Notes: generated by a model from the letters alone, not told the origin. 64,000 nucleotides of DNA from Dyadobacter sp. CY261 (GCF_021440085.1 NZ_JAKCPW010000007.1:1-64000); one strand, 5' to 3'. Numbered from the stretch's first letter, positions 27,037 to 36,453 are shown. Translations and numbers: made by a program.

Positions 27037-28566
27037 ATGAAATTATATAAAACAATAGGTCTGCTCGGTTTTCTGGCAGTGGTACTGTTGCCGATAAGCT
27101 GTAAGGAGTCGTTCCTGGAACAGAAAAATACGCAGGGCATCACGGAAGACGCGCTGTTCAAAAAGCCTGAAGACGGCATTGCCCTCGTGACGGGTATTTA
27201 TGATACTTTCCACGACGTCGATTTTACGCTGAAAGCCTTATGGTATCAGGCCAATTTCCTTTCGCAGGATTTTAAAAACTTTGGAGCCGATACGTTCTTT
27301 GAAACGTATGAAGTGCCCACCGGTTTTGACGCGCTGAATATTTTCTGGTCAAGAGCGTATCAAGGCGTTGCGCGCGCTAACTCAGCCATCCCGATTATTG
27401 AAAATATGAAAACCAACAAGGTAATTTCGGACACGCTGGCCAATCGGTTGACGGGTGAGACGTTATTTTTGAGAGGTGTTTTTTACTATTACCTGGCATC
27501 CAATTTTGGTGGCGTTCCACTTGAATTAAAGACCGTAACCGACGACGGTCGTCATCCCCGAAATACGCAGGATGAGGTGTTTACCGCAGTTGCAGCTGAT
27601 ATGAAAGCAGCCGCTGACTTATTGCCCTGGCAGCAGGATCTGGCAGCTGCTGATATTGGCCGGGCTACCAAAGGAGCAGCCTTGGCTTACCTTGGTGATG
27701 CGCAGATGTGGTTGAAGAAATATGCCGACGCTGCCGCTACGTATGAGCAATTAACCGGTAAATACCAGTTGGAAGATAAGTTCGTCAACATCCATGAGTT
27801 CAATAATCAAAACGGTAAAGAGGCCATTTTTGAGATTCAGTACATTGCTGGCAGCGATATGTCGTGGGGCCATGCGAACGACTCTCATTGGCTGGCAACC
27901 TTCGGAATGCCGGAAGAAGTGTCGCAATTTGGATACTCTTTCGCGGATAAGAAGCTGTATGATTCGTTTGAAGCAGGTGATACCCGGAAATTACCAACCG
28001 TCCTTGGTCCCGGCGATGTTCACCCCAGCCCGGCAATCAAGATTAGCGATTACCCGTTGGTGAAGCAAAACTACCCTGGCATGAACACGTTGGGAACCGT
28101 AGCGAAGCCGTGGAAAGGATCGGACGGATTGCGGTCGGGGTACTATGGCGTAAAAACCTGGCGGGACCCTGCTGCGACGGGGAATTCAGGTAATCCGGCT
28201 TATATCTTCAGCGGTCAAAACCTGATTCTGATGCGTTACGGGCAAGTGCTGCTGAGTAAAGCCGAAGCCCTATTTAAAAGTGGTAATTCTGCTGGTGCAT
28301 TGGCCATCATTAACGGACAAATTCGCAAACGTGCTGGTCTTGGTGCGGCGGCTGGATCGGACGTAATGAAAATTCTGCTGGAAGAGTACCGGCATGAGCT
28401 GGCGGGCGAATTCTCGCTCTGGTTTTTACTACGTCGGTCAGGTGAGCAAGCCAAGTATGTAAAAGAACGGTATGGCATTACAGTGCCCCCGGGAAAAGAC
28501 TTGATGCCGATCCCGCAACGACAAATTGCGACCAACGAAAAACTGGTGCAAAACCCGGGATACTGA
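27037..28566 (+). CDS. SusD/RagB-family glycan-binding lipoprotein
   Basis: A 509-residue SusD homologue with a lipoprotein signal (LLPISCKES, cysteine near residue 22), the helical TPR-like core (residues about 60-330) and a SusD-type C-terminal part: GQNLILMRYGQVLLSKAEAL, then EEYRHELAGEFSLWFLLRRS, and the closing MPIPQRQIATNEKLVQNPGY. It sits as a lid on the SusC transporter and binds the incoming oligosaccharide. The gene follows SusC by 26 bp and precedes the VCBS-repeat lipoprotein by 23 bp, so the operon continues. Confidence 0.95.
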   Translation: MKLYKTIGLLGFLAVVLLPISCKESFLEQKNTQGITEDALFKKPEDGIALVTGIYDTFHDVDFTLKALWYQANFLSQDFKNFGADTFFETYEVPTGFDALNIFWSRAYQGVARANSAIPIIENMKTNKVISDTLANRLTGETLFLRGVFYYYLASNFGGVPLELKTVTDDGRHPRNTQDEVFTAVAADMKAAADLLPWQQDLAAADIGRATKGAALAYLGDAQMWLKKYADAAATYEQLTGKYQLEDKFVNIHEFNNQNGKEAIFEIQYIAGSDMSWGHANDSHWLATFGMPEEVSQFGYSFADKKLYDSFEAGDTRKLPTVLGPGDVHPSPAIKISDYPLVKQNYPGMNTLGTVAKPWKGSDGLRSGYYGVKTWRDPAATGNSGNPAYIFSGQNLILMRYGQVLLSKAEALFKSGNSAGALAIINGQIRKRAGLGAAAGSDVMKILLEEYRHELAGEFSLWFLLRRSGEQAKYVKERYGITVPPGKDLMPIPQRQIATNEKLVQNPGY

Positions 28567-28589
28567 TCTGCAGTGCACTTTACAGAGTC

Positions 28590-31500
28590 ATGAAATTTCA
28601 CTACGTTCTTTATTTTGTATTTGTTCTGGCTTCCTGCAAAGACGATACCTTATTTGAGGCCATTTCATCATCGAAGTCGGGTATTCAGTTTAACAATCTT
28701 ATTGCTGAAAATGACTCGATTAACCCACTGGATATGGTCAATATTTATAACGGCGGGGGCGTGGGGATAGGCGATTTTAATAAAGATGGCTGGCCGGATA
28801 TTTACTTCGTTGGCAACCGCGTTTCGAGTCGGTTATATCTGAATAAAGGGGCGCAGGGAGCAACGTTTGAGTTTAGTGACGTAACCAAAAAGGCAGGGGT
28901 CGATGGCGACGGCCGATGGGGGAGAGGGGTGGCCATTGTCGATATCAAAAATGATGGATGGGAAGATATTTATGTCTGTAACACCCTTTCAAAAGACTCG
29001 CTGCAGCGTCGTAACTTATTGTATGTTAATCAAAAAGAAACAAACGACGGCGTGCCAATTTTCAAAGAACTGGCCGCCGAATATGGCTTGGACATCCATG
29101 TGCAATCGACGATGGCCAACTTTTTTGATTATGACAACGATGGCGATCTGGATATGTACCTCACGGTTAATGAAGCCTCGCCAGAACAAAATCCGAATCA
29201 GTTTGGATTGATCCGTTTTGAAGGCCGACGCAGTACGGGACGTTTATTCTGTAACGATTGGGATGCTGCGGTTAAACATGCCCGGTATACTGACGTATCG
29301 TCACAGTCGGGCATGTCGCTGGATGGCTTTGGCCACACGGCCACGGTGGTTGATCTGAATCAGGATGGCTGGAAAGATATATCTGTTGCGAATGATTTTT
29401 TGTCCAGCAATATTCTCTACATCAACAACCAGAACGGGAGTTTTACCGACCGCTCCCGTGAGTATTTCAAGCATACGTCACTCAACGCCATGGGGCAAGA
29501 CATTGGCGACATCAACAACGATGGATTGGCCGATCTGGTGGAGCTGGACATGAATCCGGAAGATAATTACCGGAAGAAAATGATGATGATGGCCAATAAC
29601 TACGCTAGTTATCTCAACTTTGATCTATACGGGTATCAGTATCAATACGTTCGAAATACGCTCCAACTCAATCAGGGGCCGCGCGTTGGGCCGAAGGATT
29701 CAATTGGTAGTCCGGCCTTCAGTGAAATCAGTTTTATGAGCGGCATAGCCCAAACAGATTGGAGCTGGACGCCCTTGCTGACTGATTTCAATAACGACGG
29801 TTTCCGGGATTTAATCGTTACCAACGGCTATCCGAAAGACGTAACAGATCATGATTTCATCGCCTATCGGGATCACCCCAACGAAACGACCACAAAAGCG
29901 AAGATTTTAGCCCAGATCCCGGTCGTCAAGATTCCCAATTACGCCTATCAAAATACGGGTGATCTGACCTTCCGGGATGTTACCTCGGATTGGGGCTTTG
30001 ACCAGCCGACGTTTTCAAACGGCGCGGTTTACGCCGATTTGGATAACGACGGTGCGCTGGATATCGTCATCAACAACATCAACGACAAAGCACTAATTTA
30101 TAAGAACAACGCCCGCGAACGGGATAAGGAAAACGCACATTATCTGCAACTGACAATAGTGGGAGATAGCCTGAACGTTGCTGGTTTGGGTACGTTTGTA
30201 TCCATTCACTACGCTGGAAACAAGCAACAGGTTTATGAACATACGCCCTATCGTGGCTACCTGTCTACAAACCAGTTGATCGCCCATTTCGGTCTGGGCA
30301 ACGTCGTGAAGCTTGACTCTGTCGTCGTTAAATGGCCAAACGGGAAAAAGCAGGTTATGCAAAATGTCAAAGTCGATCAGCGATTGACTGTGTCCAGTAA
30401 AAATGCGTCCGTAAACTATGATTGGTCAGAGCCAAAACTAGCCGTTAACGCGCTGTTCACCGATGTAACAAAAGAAGTCGGTTTAACATACCGACACAAA
30501 GAATTTGATTTCATCGACTTTAACATTCAAAAACTGTTACCGCATAAATTATCGGAATATAGCCCGGGTCTGGCGGTTGGCGATGTGGATGGCAACGGTA
30601 CGGATGATCTGGTAATCGGAGGAAATGCGCACGATCCCGCCAAAATTTTTTTACAGCAGCGAAACGGGAAATTTTCACAGCGAAATGTTGTGCCGCAACA
30701 AGCTGTTCAAGGCGATTATAAAGACGAAGGTATCCTGCTCTTTGATGCTAATGGCGATTCGGCGTTAGATCTGTACATCGCCCGGGGCGGCTACAAAAAT
30801 GCTCCCAACACGTCCGGTTATCAGGACAAACTGTACATGAATGATGGTAAAGGCAATTTCGCAGAGGCCTCGAATGCCTTACCTACTAATCTGACCAGCA
30901 AATTCTGTGTTCGTGCCGTCGATTTCAACCGCGACGAGAAATTGGACCTATTTGTTTCAGGTCGGGTCGAACCCTGGCATTATCCCAAACCCGTGTCCAG
31001 CGTTATGCTGCGAAACGACAGCCAGAATGGATATACCAAATTTACAGATGTTACTAAGGAAGTAGCGCCCGCCCTGACGGATATTGGTCTGGTTTGCGAT
31101 GCCTTAGTCACTGATTTTGATAATGATACCTGGCCAGATCTGATTTTTGTCGGCGAATGGATGCCCATTACATTTTTAAAGAATAAGAATGGTCGATTTA
31201 ACTCCATTACCGAAACAACCGGCGTTGGTGACAAACCAGGCTGGTGGAATAGCATTGTCGCAGGTGATTTTCGGCACACGGGCCGGATGGATTACATTGT
31301 GGGCAATGCGGGGCTGAACACACTGTTTCAGGCGAGTGAACAGCACCCGGTGTACATAACGGCCAAAGATTTTGACAATAGCGGCAACTACTCAGCTATT
31401 CCGTCGCTCTTCTTGCCAAACCAGAATGGGGAGCTCAAAGAATTTCCCATGCACGGTCGGGAGGATTTGATCAAACAAATGAACAGTTTTAAAAAGAAGT

Positions 31501-32174
31501 ACGGCGACTTCAAATCTTTTGCCGAAACCCCGATGGAGGATCTGCTCTCTGTCGAACAACGTCAAGGGGCCATTCGCCTGAAAGCGAACATGCTGCAATC
31601 CTGTTTTCTGAGAAACGATGGCAATGGGAAATTCGCGCTGATTCCTCTTCCGAAACAGGCACAAATCTCTATCCTGAACGGCATGGTCGTCGATGATTAT
31701 GACGGAGACGGAAATCTGGACGTCGCAATAACTGGCAACGATCACGGCACCGACGTTTCGATAGGCCGGTATGATGCGTTAAACGGTTTGGTATTACTAG
31801 GCGACGGGCGAGGCAATTTCAATCCTCAGTCGATTCTACAAAGTGGTCTTTACATTCCAGGCAACGGAAAAGCGCTGGTAAAATTACGAAGTAGTCATGG
31901 ACGCTATATGCTGATTGCCAGCCAGAATCGAGACGTAGTAAAGGCATTTGAATTAAAACGTAACGTCCATTACATTCCCTTAAAAATCACGGATATGAGT
32001 GCCCGAGTGCAATATAAAAACGGAAAAATTCTGAAACAGGAATTCACCTACGGATCCTCATTTCTGTCGCAATCGGGCCGTTTTCTCACGATTGACAAAG
32101 ACGTTGCTAATGTCACCATAACAGACAGTAGAGGTCAGCAACTGCAGGTGAAAGGCGATGAAGGGTTGCACTAG
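28590..32174 (+). CDS. FG-GAP/VCBS repeat lipoprotein with ASPIC/UnbV domain
   Basis: A 1194-residue outer-surface lipoprotein (FVLASCKDD, cysteine 16). It has two beta-propeller blocks of calcium-binding FG-GAP/VCBS repeats: DFNKDGWPDIYFVG, DYDNDGDLDMYLT, DLNQDGWKDISVAN, DINNDGLADLVELD, DFNNDGFRDLIVTN and DLDNDGALDIVINN in the first; DVDGNGTDDLVIGG, DFDNDTWPDLIFVG and DYDGDGNLDVAITG in the second. Between them lies an ASPIC/UnbV domain (about residues 520-610: EHTPYRGYLSTNQLIAHFGL, VVVKWPNGKKQ). Such proteins are common companions of SusCD pairs and are thought to bind glycans or surface partners; no reaction is known. It is in the GH26 operon, 23 bp after SusD. Confidence 0.92.
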   Translation: MKFHYVLYFVFVLASCKDDTLFEAISSSKSGIQFNNLIAENDSINPLDMVNIYNGGGVGIGDFNKDGWPDIYFVGNRVSSRLYLNKGAQGATFEFSDVTKKAGVDGDGRWGRGVAIVDIKNDGWEDIYVCNTLSKDSLQRRNLLYVNQKETNDGVPIFKELAAEYGLDIHVQSTMANFFDYDNDGDLDMYLTVNEASPEQNPNQFGLIRFEGRRSTGRLFCNDWDAAVKHARYTDVSSQSGMSLDGFGHTATVVDLNQDGWKDISVANDFLSSNILYINNQNGSFTDRSREYFKHTSLNAMGQDIGDINNDGLADLVELDMNPEDNYRKKMMMMANNYASYLNFDLYGYQYQYVRNTLQLNQGPRVGPKDSIGSPAFSEISFMSGIAQTDWSWTPLLTDFNNDGFRDLIVTNGYPKDVTDHDFIAYRDHPNETTTKAKILAQIPVVKIPNYAYQNTGDLTFRDVTSDWGFDQPTFSNGAVYADLDNDGALDIVINNINDKALIYKNNARERDKENAHYLQLTIVGDSLNVAGLGTFVSIHYAGNKQQVYEHTPYRGYLSTNQLIAHFGLGNVVKLDSVVVKWPNGKKQVMQNVKVDQRLTVSSKNASVNYDWSEPKLAVNALFTDVTKEVGLTYRHKEFDFIDFNIQKLLPHKLSEYSPGLAVGDVDGNGTDDLVIGGNAHDPAKIFLQQRNGKFSQRNVVPQQAVQGDYKDEGILLFDANGDSALDLYIARGGYKNAPNTSGYQDKLYMNDGKGNFAEASNALPTNLTSKFCVRAVDFNRDEKLDLFVSGRVEPWHYPKPVSSVMLRNDSQNGYTKFTDVTKEVAPALTDIGLVCDALVTDFDNDTWPDLIFVGEWMPITFLKNKNGRFNSITETTGVGDKPGWWNSIVAGDFRHTGRMDYIVGNAGLNTLFQASEQHPVYITAKDFDNSGNYSAIPSLFLPNQNGELKEFPMHGREDLIKQMNSFKKKYGDFKSFAETPMEDLLSVEQRQGAIRLKANMLQSCFLRNDGNGKFALIPLPKQAQISILNGMVVDDYDGDGNLDVAITGNDHGTDVSIGRYDALNGLVLLGDGRGNFNPQSILQSGLYIPGNGKALVKLRSSHGRYMLIASQNRDVVKAFELKRNVHYIPLKITDMSARVQYKNGKILKQEFTYGSSFLSQSGRFLTIDKDVANVTITDSRGQQLQVKGDEGLH

Positions 32175-32203
32175 TTTTGATATTTATTAAACATTTTTAA
32201 TCT

Positions 32204-32854
32204 ATGCGTACAGCACGCTTTTTTCTCTTTTTCGTAGCGATCGGTATTTCCATCAGCTTCACCGCCGACAATCCAACTGGTGCTTTCCAGCACAATCAGG
32301 ACATTGGCAAGCCCAAACTGGCCGGCTCATCAACTTATAACGCGGCGACCAAGGAATACAGGTTGAAAGGTTCCGGATACAACATTTGGTTTGCGCGGGA
32401 TGAATTTCAGTTTCTGTTCAAAAAAATAAGTGGTGATTTTACCGTAACTGCCGATTTTGAGTTTGTAGGAGCCGGTACAGATCCGCATCGAAAAGTGGGC
32501 TGGATGGTTCGTGAATCACTGACCGATGATGCCGCGCACATCAGTGCCGTAGCGCATGGCGATGGCTTGACCGTATTTCAGTGGCGGGTGAAGAAAGGCA
32601 TGGCGATGCGTGATCCGGAAGACGAAATTTTTAGTCCCCAAAAAAATATTCAGACAATCCAGGTAGAGCGCAAAGGCAATGAGTATACCATGCGGGTCGC
32701 AAAAAAAGGGGAAGCCTTGCAGACTGTTGGCTCGCATCACATGCCCGACTTACCCACGCCACTTTTTGTGGGTTTGTATATCTGTTCCCATAATCCTGAA
32801 AAAGTAGAAGAAGCAATCATCAGGAATGTTCAAATCGTTCAGGCTAAGCCCTGA
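32204..32854 (+). CDS. exported ConA-like (DUF1349-type) protein
   Basis: A 216-residue protein with a signal peptide (cut near FTAD) and one concanavalin-A-like sandwich: GYNIWFARDEFQFLFKKISG, DFTVTADFEFVGAGTDPHRK, VGWMVRESLTDDAAHISAVA, and the strand PLFVGLYICSHNPEK. This is the DUF1349/regulation-of-enolase-like fold frequently found as carbohydrate-binding or glycosidase-accessory domain. It ends the GH26-SusCD operon, 29 bp after the VCBS lipoprotein gene. It may bind a glycan; the catalytic residues of a known ConA-like glycosidase are not evident. Confidence 0.8.
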   Translation: MRTARFFLFFVAIGISISFTADNPTGAFQHNQDIGKPKLAGSSTYNAATKEYRLKGSGYNIWFARDEFQFLFKKISGDFTVTADFEFVGAGTDPHRKVGWMVRESLTDDAAHISAVAHGDGLTVFQWRVKKGMAMRDPEDEIFSPQKNIQTIQVERKGNEYTMRVAKKGEALQTVGSHHMPDLPTPLFVGLYICSHNPEKVEEAIIRNVQIVQAKP

Positions 32855-32909
32855 CCCAATGTTTCGTGGAAATAGCAGGCGGATAATACATTGTTCACGT
32901 TAGGGGCAT

Positions 32910-33032
32910 TTGCACGTAGCGCCTCAAACCGTGAATTCCTGGGTGAAAGGGAATAGCAATTTTACAATTGAGACGATTGTGCGGATTGAGGAGGTTTTGG
33001 GGGTTGAGTTCATTGGGGTGAGGGTTGGGTGA
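32910..33032 (+). pseudogene. XRE helix-turn-helix C-terminal relic, copy 1
   Basis: The frame from 32910 reads HVAPQTVNSWVKGNSNFTIE, then TIVRIEEVLGVEFIGVRVG and a TGA. This is the recognition-helix and following part of an XRE regulator; the N-terminal half is missing. Closely similar relics lie at 47612-47668 and 48864-49013. Like copy 3, it directly precedes YoeB/YefM-type sequence on the other strand. Confidence 0.6.
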
Positions 33033-33047
33033 CTCATTGCGATCCAA

Positions 33048-33329
33048 CTACTTATCGTCATAATGCCCTTTTGCGGCAATCACAAAAACAGTTACAGTTT
33101 GTTCAATGATCTGGTAAACAAGGCAATGCTTCTTATCAATGCGCCGCGACCATAGTCCGGAAAGATTATTTTTGAGTTGCTCAGGCTTGCCAATTCCGTT
33201 GTAAGGATTTTCACCAAGCTCCTCGAAAATGCGTTCAATGCGTTTTACGAGTGACTTGCCGCCGGATTTATGTAAAAATGAAAGGTCCTTTTTTGCTCTG
33301 TCAGAGAAGGTTACAGAATATCTGCCCAT
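33048..33329 (-). CDS. Txe/YoeB-family addiction module toxin
   Basis: A 93-residue RelE-superfamily mRNA interferase of the Txe/YoeB branch: MGRYSVTFSDRAKKDLSFLH, IERIFEELGENPYNGIGKPE, LKNNLSGLWSRRIDKKHCLV, and the C-terminal VFVIAAKGHYDDK with the catalytic H-Y ending (YoeB uses a late His and Tyr). It cleaves mRNA at the ribosome when free. Its start overlaps the end of the antitoxin gene by 19 bp, the normal order antitoxin-toxin. It is intact, whereas the corresponding toxin is missing beside the antitoxin relic at 49026. Confidence 0.92.
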   Translation of the reverse strand: MGRYSVTFSDRAKKDLSFLHKSGGKSLVKRIERIFEELGENPYNGIGKPEQLKNNLSGLWSRRIDKKHCLVYQIIEQTVTVFVIAAKGHYDDK

Positions 33330-33571
33330 ATATTTTTAAGATCGCGAATGGAAGTCACTCTTCCAGCCTTCACGTCTTCAATACCTTCTTTAATGGCATT
33401 CAATACTTGCGGGTCCGAAAAAAAGACATCAGTTTCAGTACTTTCATCAATTGGCGTGAGTAAAACTGACTTTTTATTCTTTCCCCGGTGGATGATCACC
33501 CGCTCTTTCTCGGCAAGATCCAGATAATCCTTCTGTTTCCCCCGAAATTCCCTGGCTGTTATAATTCTCAT
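33311..33571 (-). CDS. Phd/YefM-family antitoxin
   Basis: An 86-residue antitoxin: MRIITAREFRGKQKDYLDLA, then RVIIHRGKNKKSVLLTPID and a C-terminal toxin-binding helix ending in KNIWADIL. The N-terminal domain binds operator DNA; the disordered C terminus wraps YoeB. ATG 33571 is preferred over a GTG/TTG-type upstream start because it begins exactly at the family's N terminus. A degenerate copy of the same gene, with an 8-bp deletion, is at 49026-49200. Confidence 0.9.
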   Translation of the reverse strand: MRIITAREFRGKQKDYLDLAEKERVIIHRGKNKKSVLLTPIDESTETDVFFSDPQVLNAIKEGIEDVKAGRVTSIRDLKNIWADIL

Positions 33572-33780
33572 GGGTGTACGGTTTTGTGTACACAAAGATA
33601 GGGGAGTTTTGTAGTTCTGCGAAAAATAGCATGAAGGAAAACTGAAAGTTCACCATGATGATGGTAGTATTGCGCGGCGATGTGCTAGAACATATGTCTT
33701 GTGTTCGTTGGGCAACTTTCTCGCATGTCAAAAAGATCAATACGGGAATTTGAAACCTAGTGCTATTTAAGTCAAACAAT

Positions 33781-34266
33781 CTATTTATGCTTTGGAGCAG
33801 CACTTTTAACTACGAATTGTGAAAATTTGCTAAACAACCTTACAAATGAGATAATTGACAATGTCGTGAGATACCAAATTATAGACTTAGATATGGTAAA
33901 TAATGAAATAGGACAACTATTAAGATCAAATAGTGTATTCTGAGAAAATAGAAAAAATTTATGGACTAATATAAGTGTAATTGTAGAAATAAACAGATAC
34001 ATAGAGTTCTTGAATTCTGCCACAAGTGTATGTAGTAAAGTCCTCGAATTATCTTTTTCATCTTCCAACTTGTAAAGTAGTGATGAAAAAGGCGATGTAG
34101 CAATAATTGAAAGAGCCGTTATTGTAAATCCCGTAGTAATAGATAAAATCGATGCTATCGTATCGAAAGCACTTGCATTGTCATAATTCCATTTAGTCAA
34201 TAATAGAAAGATCAATATTGTCGATATCAAGATAAAGATAACACTTCTAAGTATTTTCATTTTCAA
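33781..34266 (-). CDS. small multi-pass membrane protein, partner of the next gene
   Basis: A 161-residue protein with about four membrane segments (residues 6-24, 35-60, 90-112, 128-150) and a charged loop (YKLEDEKDNSRTLLHTLVAE) between the second and third. It is AT-rich in codon use relative to the glycan loci. Its start overlaps the end of the upstream gene by 20 bp, so the two are translationally coupled and surely act together. I recognise no family. In an island of toxin-antitoxin genes, a membrane effector with a soluble partner would fit an abortive-infection type module, but this is inference from context only. Confidence 0.6.
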   Translation of the reverse strand: MKMKILRSVIFILISTILIFLLLTKWNYDNASAFDTIASILSITTGFTITALSIIATSPFSSLLYKLEDEKDNSRTLLHTLVAEFKNSMYLFISTITLILVHKFFLFSQNTLFDLNSCPISLFTISKSIIWYLTTLSIISFVRLFSKFSQFVVKSAAPKHK

Positions 34267-35050
34267 TTTTAGTGATCACTTGCCTAAATAATTCATCAGC
34301 GAGAAACATTTCATTTTCGTCAATTGCTGCTTTAAATTCTATCTTTCGAAAGAATCCCTCGGGGTTAAATAGCATACCTAAATCTTTTTCATCACGACCG
34401 GATATAACAATACCTGTAAAGTTGAGCCTGTTATTAAATATAGATTTAATTTTTTCAGTGAGATTTCTGCCCACAAATTTGTCATGGTACTGGAAACTTA
34501 AAATTGCAGTAGTTGCTTCATATCCATTTATTTCATCACTTAGTACTCCTGAGAGTGTGTTGGATTGAGTAAATAAATTTGGCGTGGCAGAGAGTTTAAT
34601 ATTGTCAAGCTTCTTTATTGCTTGAATGAATTTTTCCTCACTGTATACATCTTTTGATAGAATTTTTTTACCTCTGAAATTTTGCCTAAGAAATTCTAAA
34701 AGTGCGTTCCTTTTCTTATAATTGCTTACCCAAAGAAATCCAGTTTTAAAATCGATGATCCCAAATGTCTCTTTTTGTTCAACTTGATCAGCTTGTCTTG
34801 GATTTGGCAAAGCTTCGTTCGTGCTGATGTTAATGACTGTCGGATTTCGAGGCATAGCTGAGCCGTCTCCAAATTTTATTTTTAAATAATGTTTGTAATA
34901 GTTAAGAGTGTAACTATGAATTTTTTTGTTTTCGACTACTGAATATGTACTTTCAGGTATCTTGTCTTGGAACTCTTCGATATCTAGGGCTTGATCGTCC
35001 ATAGTTAAAAATGAGCCGCTAAATACAATTAATCTAGTAGGAACCGTCAT
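34247..35050 (-). CDS. uncharacterised soluble protein, paired with a membrane protein
   Basis: A 267-residue soluble protein without signal peptide: an N-terminal beta-rich part (MTVPTRLIVFSGSFLTMDDQ), a central FGIIDFKTGFLWVSNYKKRN block (strand-strand-helix), NFRGKKILSKDVYSEEKF, and a C-terminal IVISGRDEKDLGMLFNPEGF followed by a charged helix. I do not recognise it. It overlaps the small membrane protein gene by 20 bp. The composition is AT-rich and acidic-helical at the C terminus. The membrane-plus-soluble architecture recalls two-gene anti-phage systems such as Kiwa, but I see no sequence resemblance to KwaA/KwaB. Confidence 0.55.
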   Translation of the reverse strand: MTVPTRLIVFSGSFLTMDDQALDIEEFQDKIPESTYSVVENKKIHSYTLNYYKHYLKIKFGDGSAMPRNPTVINISTNEALPNPRQADQVEQKETFGIIDFKTGFLWVSNYKKRNALLEFLRQNFRGKKILSKDVYSEEKFIQAIKKLDNIKLSATPNLFTQSNTLSGVLSDEINGYEATTAILSFQYHDKFVGRNLTEKIKSIFNNRLNFTGIVISGRDEKDLGMLFNPEGFFRKIEFKAAIDENEMFLADELFRQVITKIENENT

Positions 35051-35206
35051 GATAAAGGTAGCATTTATGATAGGAGGGATACTATTGAGTCAAATGAATA
35101 ATATTTAGGATAATTTTAAATTTCTGAATGAATTTGTAATGCACGTAGCCAGGCCCTATTTTTTTTCTATCTCTTTACATCTGATGTTCTGGTGTATACA
35201 TACAAC

Positions 35207-35611
35207 CTAACCAACCGCACTAAATATCAGCTGCTTCTTACTTTCATGCCTCGTTACTGAAAGCAATCTCCCCAATTTAATATCTGAAATCAAGTCTTTA
35301 AGAAGTTGTGTTTTGGCGTCGTCCATGATATTTGGGGATCCGTCGGGGCCGGTTTTTGGATGGAGGAACATTAAATATAGGTTATCGTCTTTTACGATAA
35401 CGTAAAAATAGGTGCGGTATCCGCCAGATCCTCCCAGACGCTTTTTGATATACGGATTTTCGGCATGGCCTCCCAAACGTTTACCACCCGAGAAATCTAT
35501 TTTTTCTGCGAAGAAATAATCGACAATTTCTTTTTCCAAATCTTTGTAAGCATTCTTCTTGCTAAGCTTTTTGAATATTTTCTCAAATTCAGCGGTGCAG
35601 AATATTCTCAT
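35207..35611 (-). CDS. RelE/ParE-like toxin of a type II module
   Basis: A 134-residue protein with a RelE-like layout: MRIFCTAEFEKIFKKLSKKN, a middle GGSGGYRTYFYVIVKDDNLY strand pair (R in G-Y-R-T), and LMFLHPKTGPDGSPNIMDDA, the kind of pattern seen in longer RelE/HigB-type mRNA interferases. The upstream gene overlaps it by 4 bp (ATGA) and has the properties of a partner antitoxin. It is likely a ribosome-dependent RNase that is silenced by that partner. Confidence 0.75.
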   Translation of the reverse strand: MRIFCTAEFEKIFKKLSKKNAYKDLEKEIVDYFFAEKIDFSGGKRLGGHAENPYIKKRLGGSGGYRTYFYVIVKDDNLYLMFLHPKTGPDGSPNIMDDAKTQLLKDLISDIKLGRLLSVTRHESKKQLIFSAVG

Positions 35612-36075
35612 AAAAGATTTGAAAGCTCATTTATTGCATCATTAAATTCTTTGGAACTAGGCAATGTAATAACTGCGGATTTTAGATCAGAAATCGCTTC
35701 ACCTAATTCTTCAATTGATTCTTTGTATGCCTTGAATTCCTTTGCTGCAATCCCATTAATAATTACAGGTTGAATCGTTTCAATGTATTCCAACTCCAAA
35801 TTATACCAGATTTGGGAGGAGTCGAGTAATCCGACGATTGTCTCTCTTACTTTTTCATCCGAAATATCGACCCACGTGAGTTCCGCTAGGTAGGTGCTGA
35901 CAGTTTTAGCGCTTGCAGTCTTTCTTGTCAGACCGGCTTGTAACTTATTAATTGCCAGACTGATGGAGGAAACCAGATCTTTCTGATCTTTTACAATTTT
36001 TATTGTTGCCGTAGTAGATACAGCCTTTCTTAGTCCCTGGGTGAGTCTATGAATATTTGGCTTAGTCGCGATCAT
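35608..36075 (-). CDS. probable antitoxin partner of the RelE-like gene
   Basis: A 155-residue, largely helical acidic protein: MIATKPNIHRLTQGLRKAVS, a middle helix KVRETIVGLLDSSQIWYNLE, and a C-terminal helical tail (YKESIEELGEAISDLKSAVI). No classical HTH or AbrB domain is seen. It overlaps the RelE-like gene by 4 bp and precedes it, the usual antitoxin-toxin order. I do not recognise a named family; the assignment rests on gene order, overlap and helical composition. A TTG at 36081 is the longer start; ATG 36075 is preferred. Confidence 0.55.
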   Translation of the reverse strand: MIATKPNIHRLTQGLRKAVSTTATIKIVKDQKDLVSSISLAINKLQAGLTRKTASAKTVSTYLAELTWVDISDEKVRETIVGLLDSSQIWYNLELEYIETIQPVIINGIAAKEFKAYKESIEELGEAISDLKSAVITLPSSKEFNDAINELSNLL

Positions 36076-36114
36076 GGTCAACGTTTAGTCGTTATTAATA
36101 AATCTTGTGCGATG

Positions 36115-36438
36115 TTACGCAGGCTGCAATGCTTTCGGCTCCCATATTACACGAATTTTAGATGCATCTACACGCTTTCTAGCCTGTGCAAGATCATAAT
36201 TTTTCTGTACGGATAACCAAAACTCGGCATCCGTATTAGGGAATGCCGCACCTAAACGGATTGCCATTTCAGGCGACACCGCAGATTTTCCATTGATAAT
36301 CGCAGACAGCGTTTTACGGGTTGTCCCTAATACTGCGGCAACCTGCTCAACTGTAAGTTTTTGCCCTGTTTCCTCATAAATCCCGTCAAGGGTTTCTCGA
36401 ATAAGTTCGCCCGCATGAGCTGGATCAAATAAAGCCAT
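36115..36438 (-). CDS. higA: HigA-family antitoxin (XRE type)
   Basis: A 107-residue HigA antitoxin: ALFDPAHAGELIRETLDGIY, the helix-turn-helix LTVEQVAAVLGTTRKTLSAI with INGKSAVSPEMAIRLGAAF, and the HigA block FPNTDAEFWLSVQKNYDLAQ. It binds the operator and neutralises HigB, encoded 15 bp upstream. The order toxin then antitoxin is normal for higBA. Complete and intact. Confidence 0.93.
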   Translation of the reverse strand: MALFDPAHAGELIRETLDGIYEETGQKLTVEQVAAVLGTTRKTLSAIINGKSAVSPEMAIRLGAAFPNTDAEFWLSVQKNYDLAQARKRVDASKIRVIWEPKALQPA

Positions 36439-36453
36439 AATAGTACCTCCTTT

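Noticed and set aside
33781..35050. Kiwa (KwaA/KwaB) defence system
   Set aside because: Gene order is reversed and I cannot find any KwaA/KwaB-like motif; only the membrane-plus-soluble architecture is similar.
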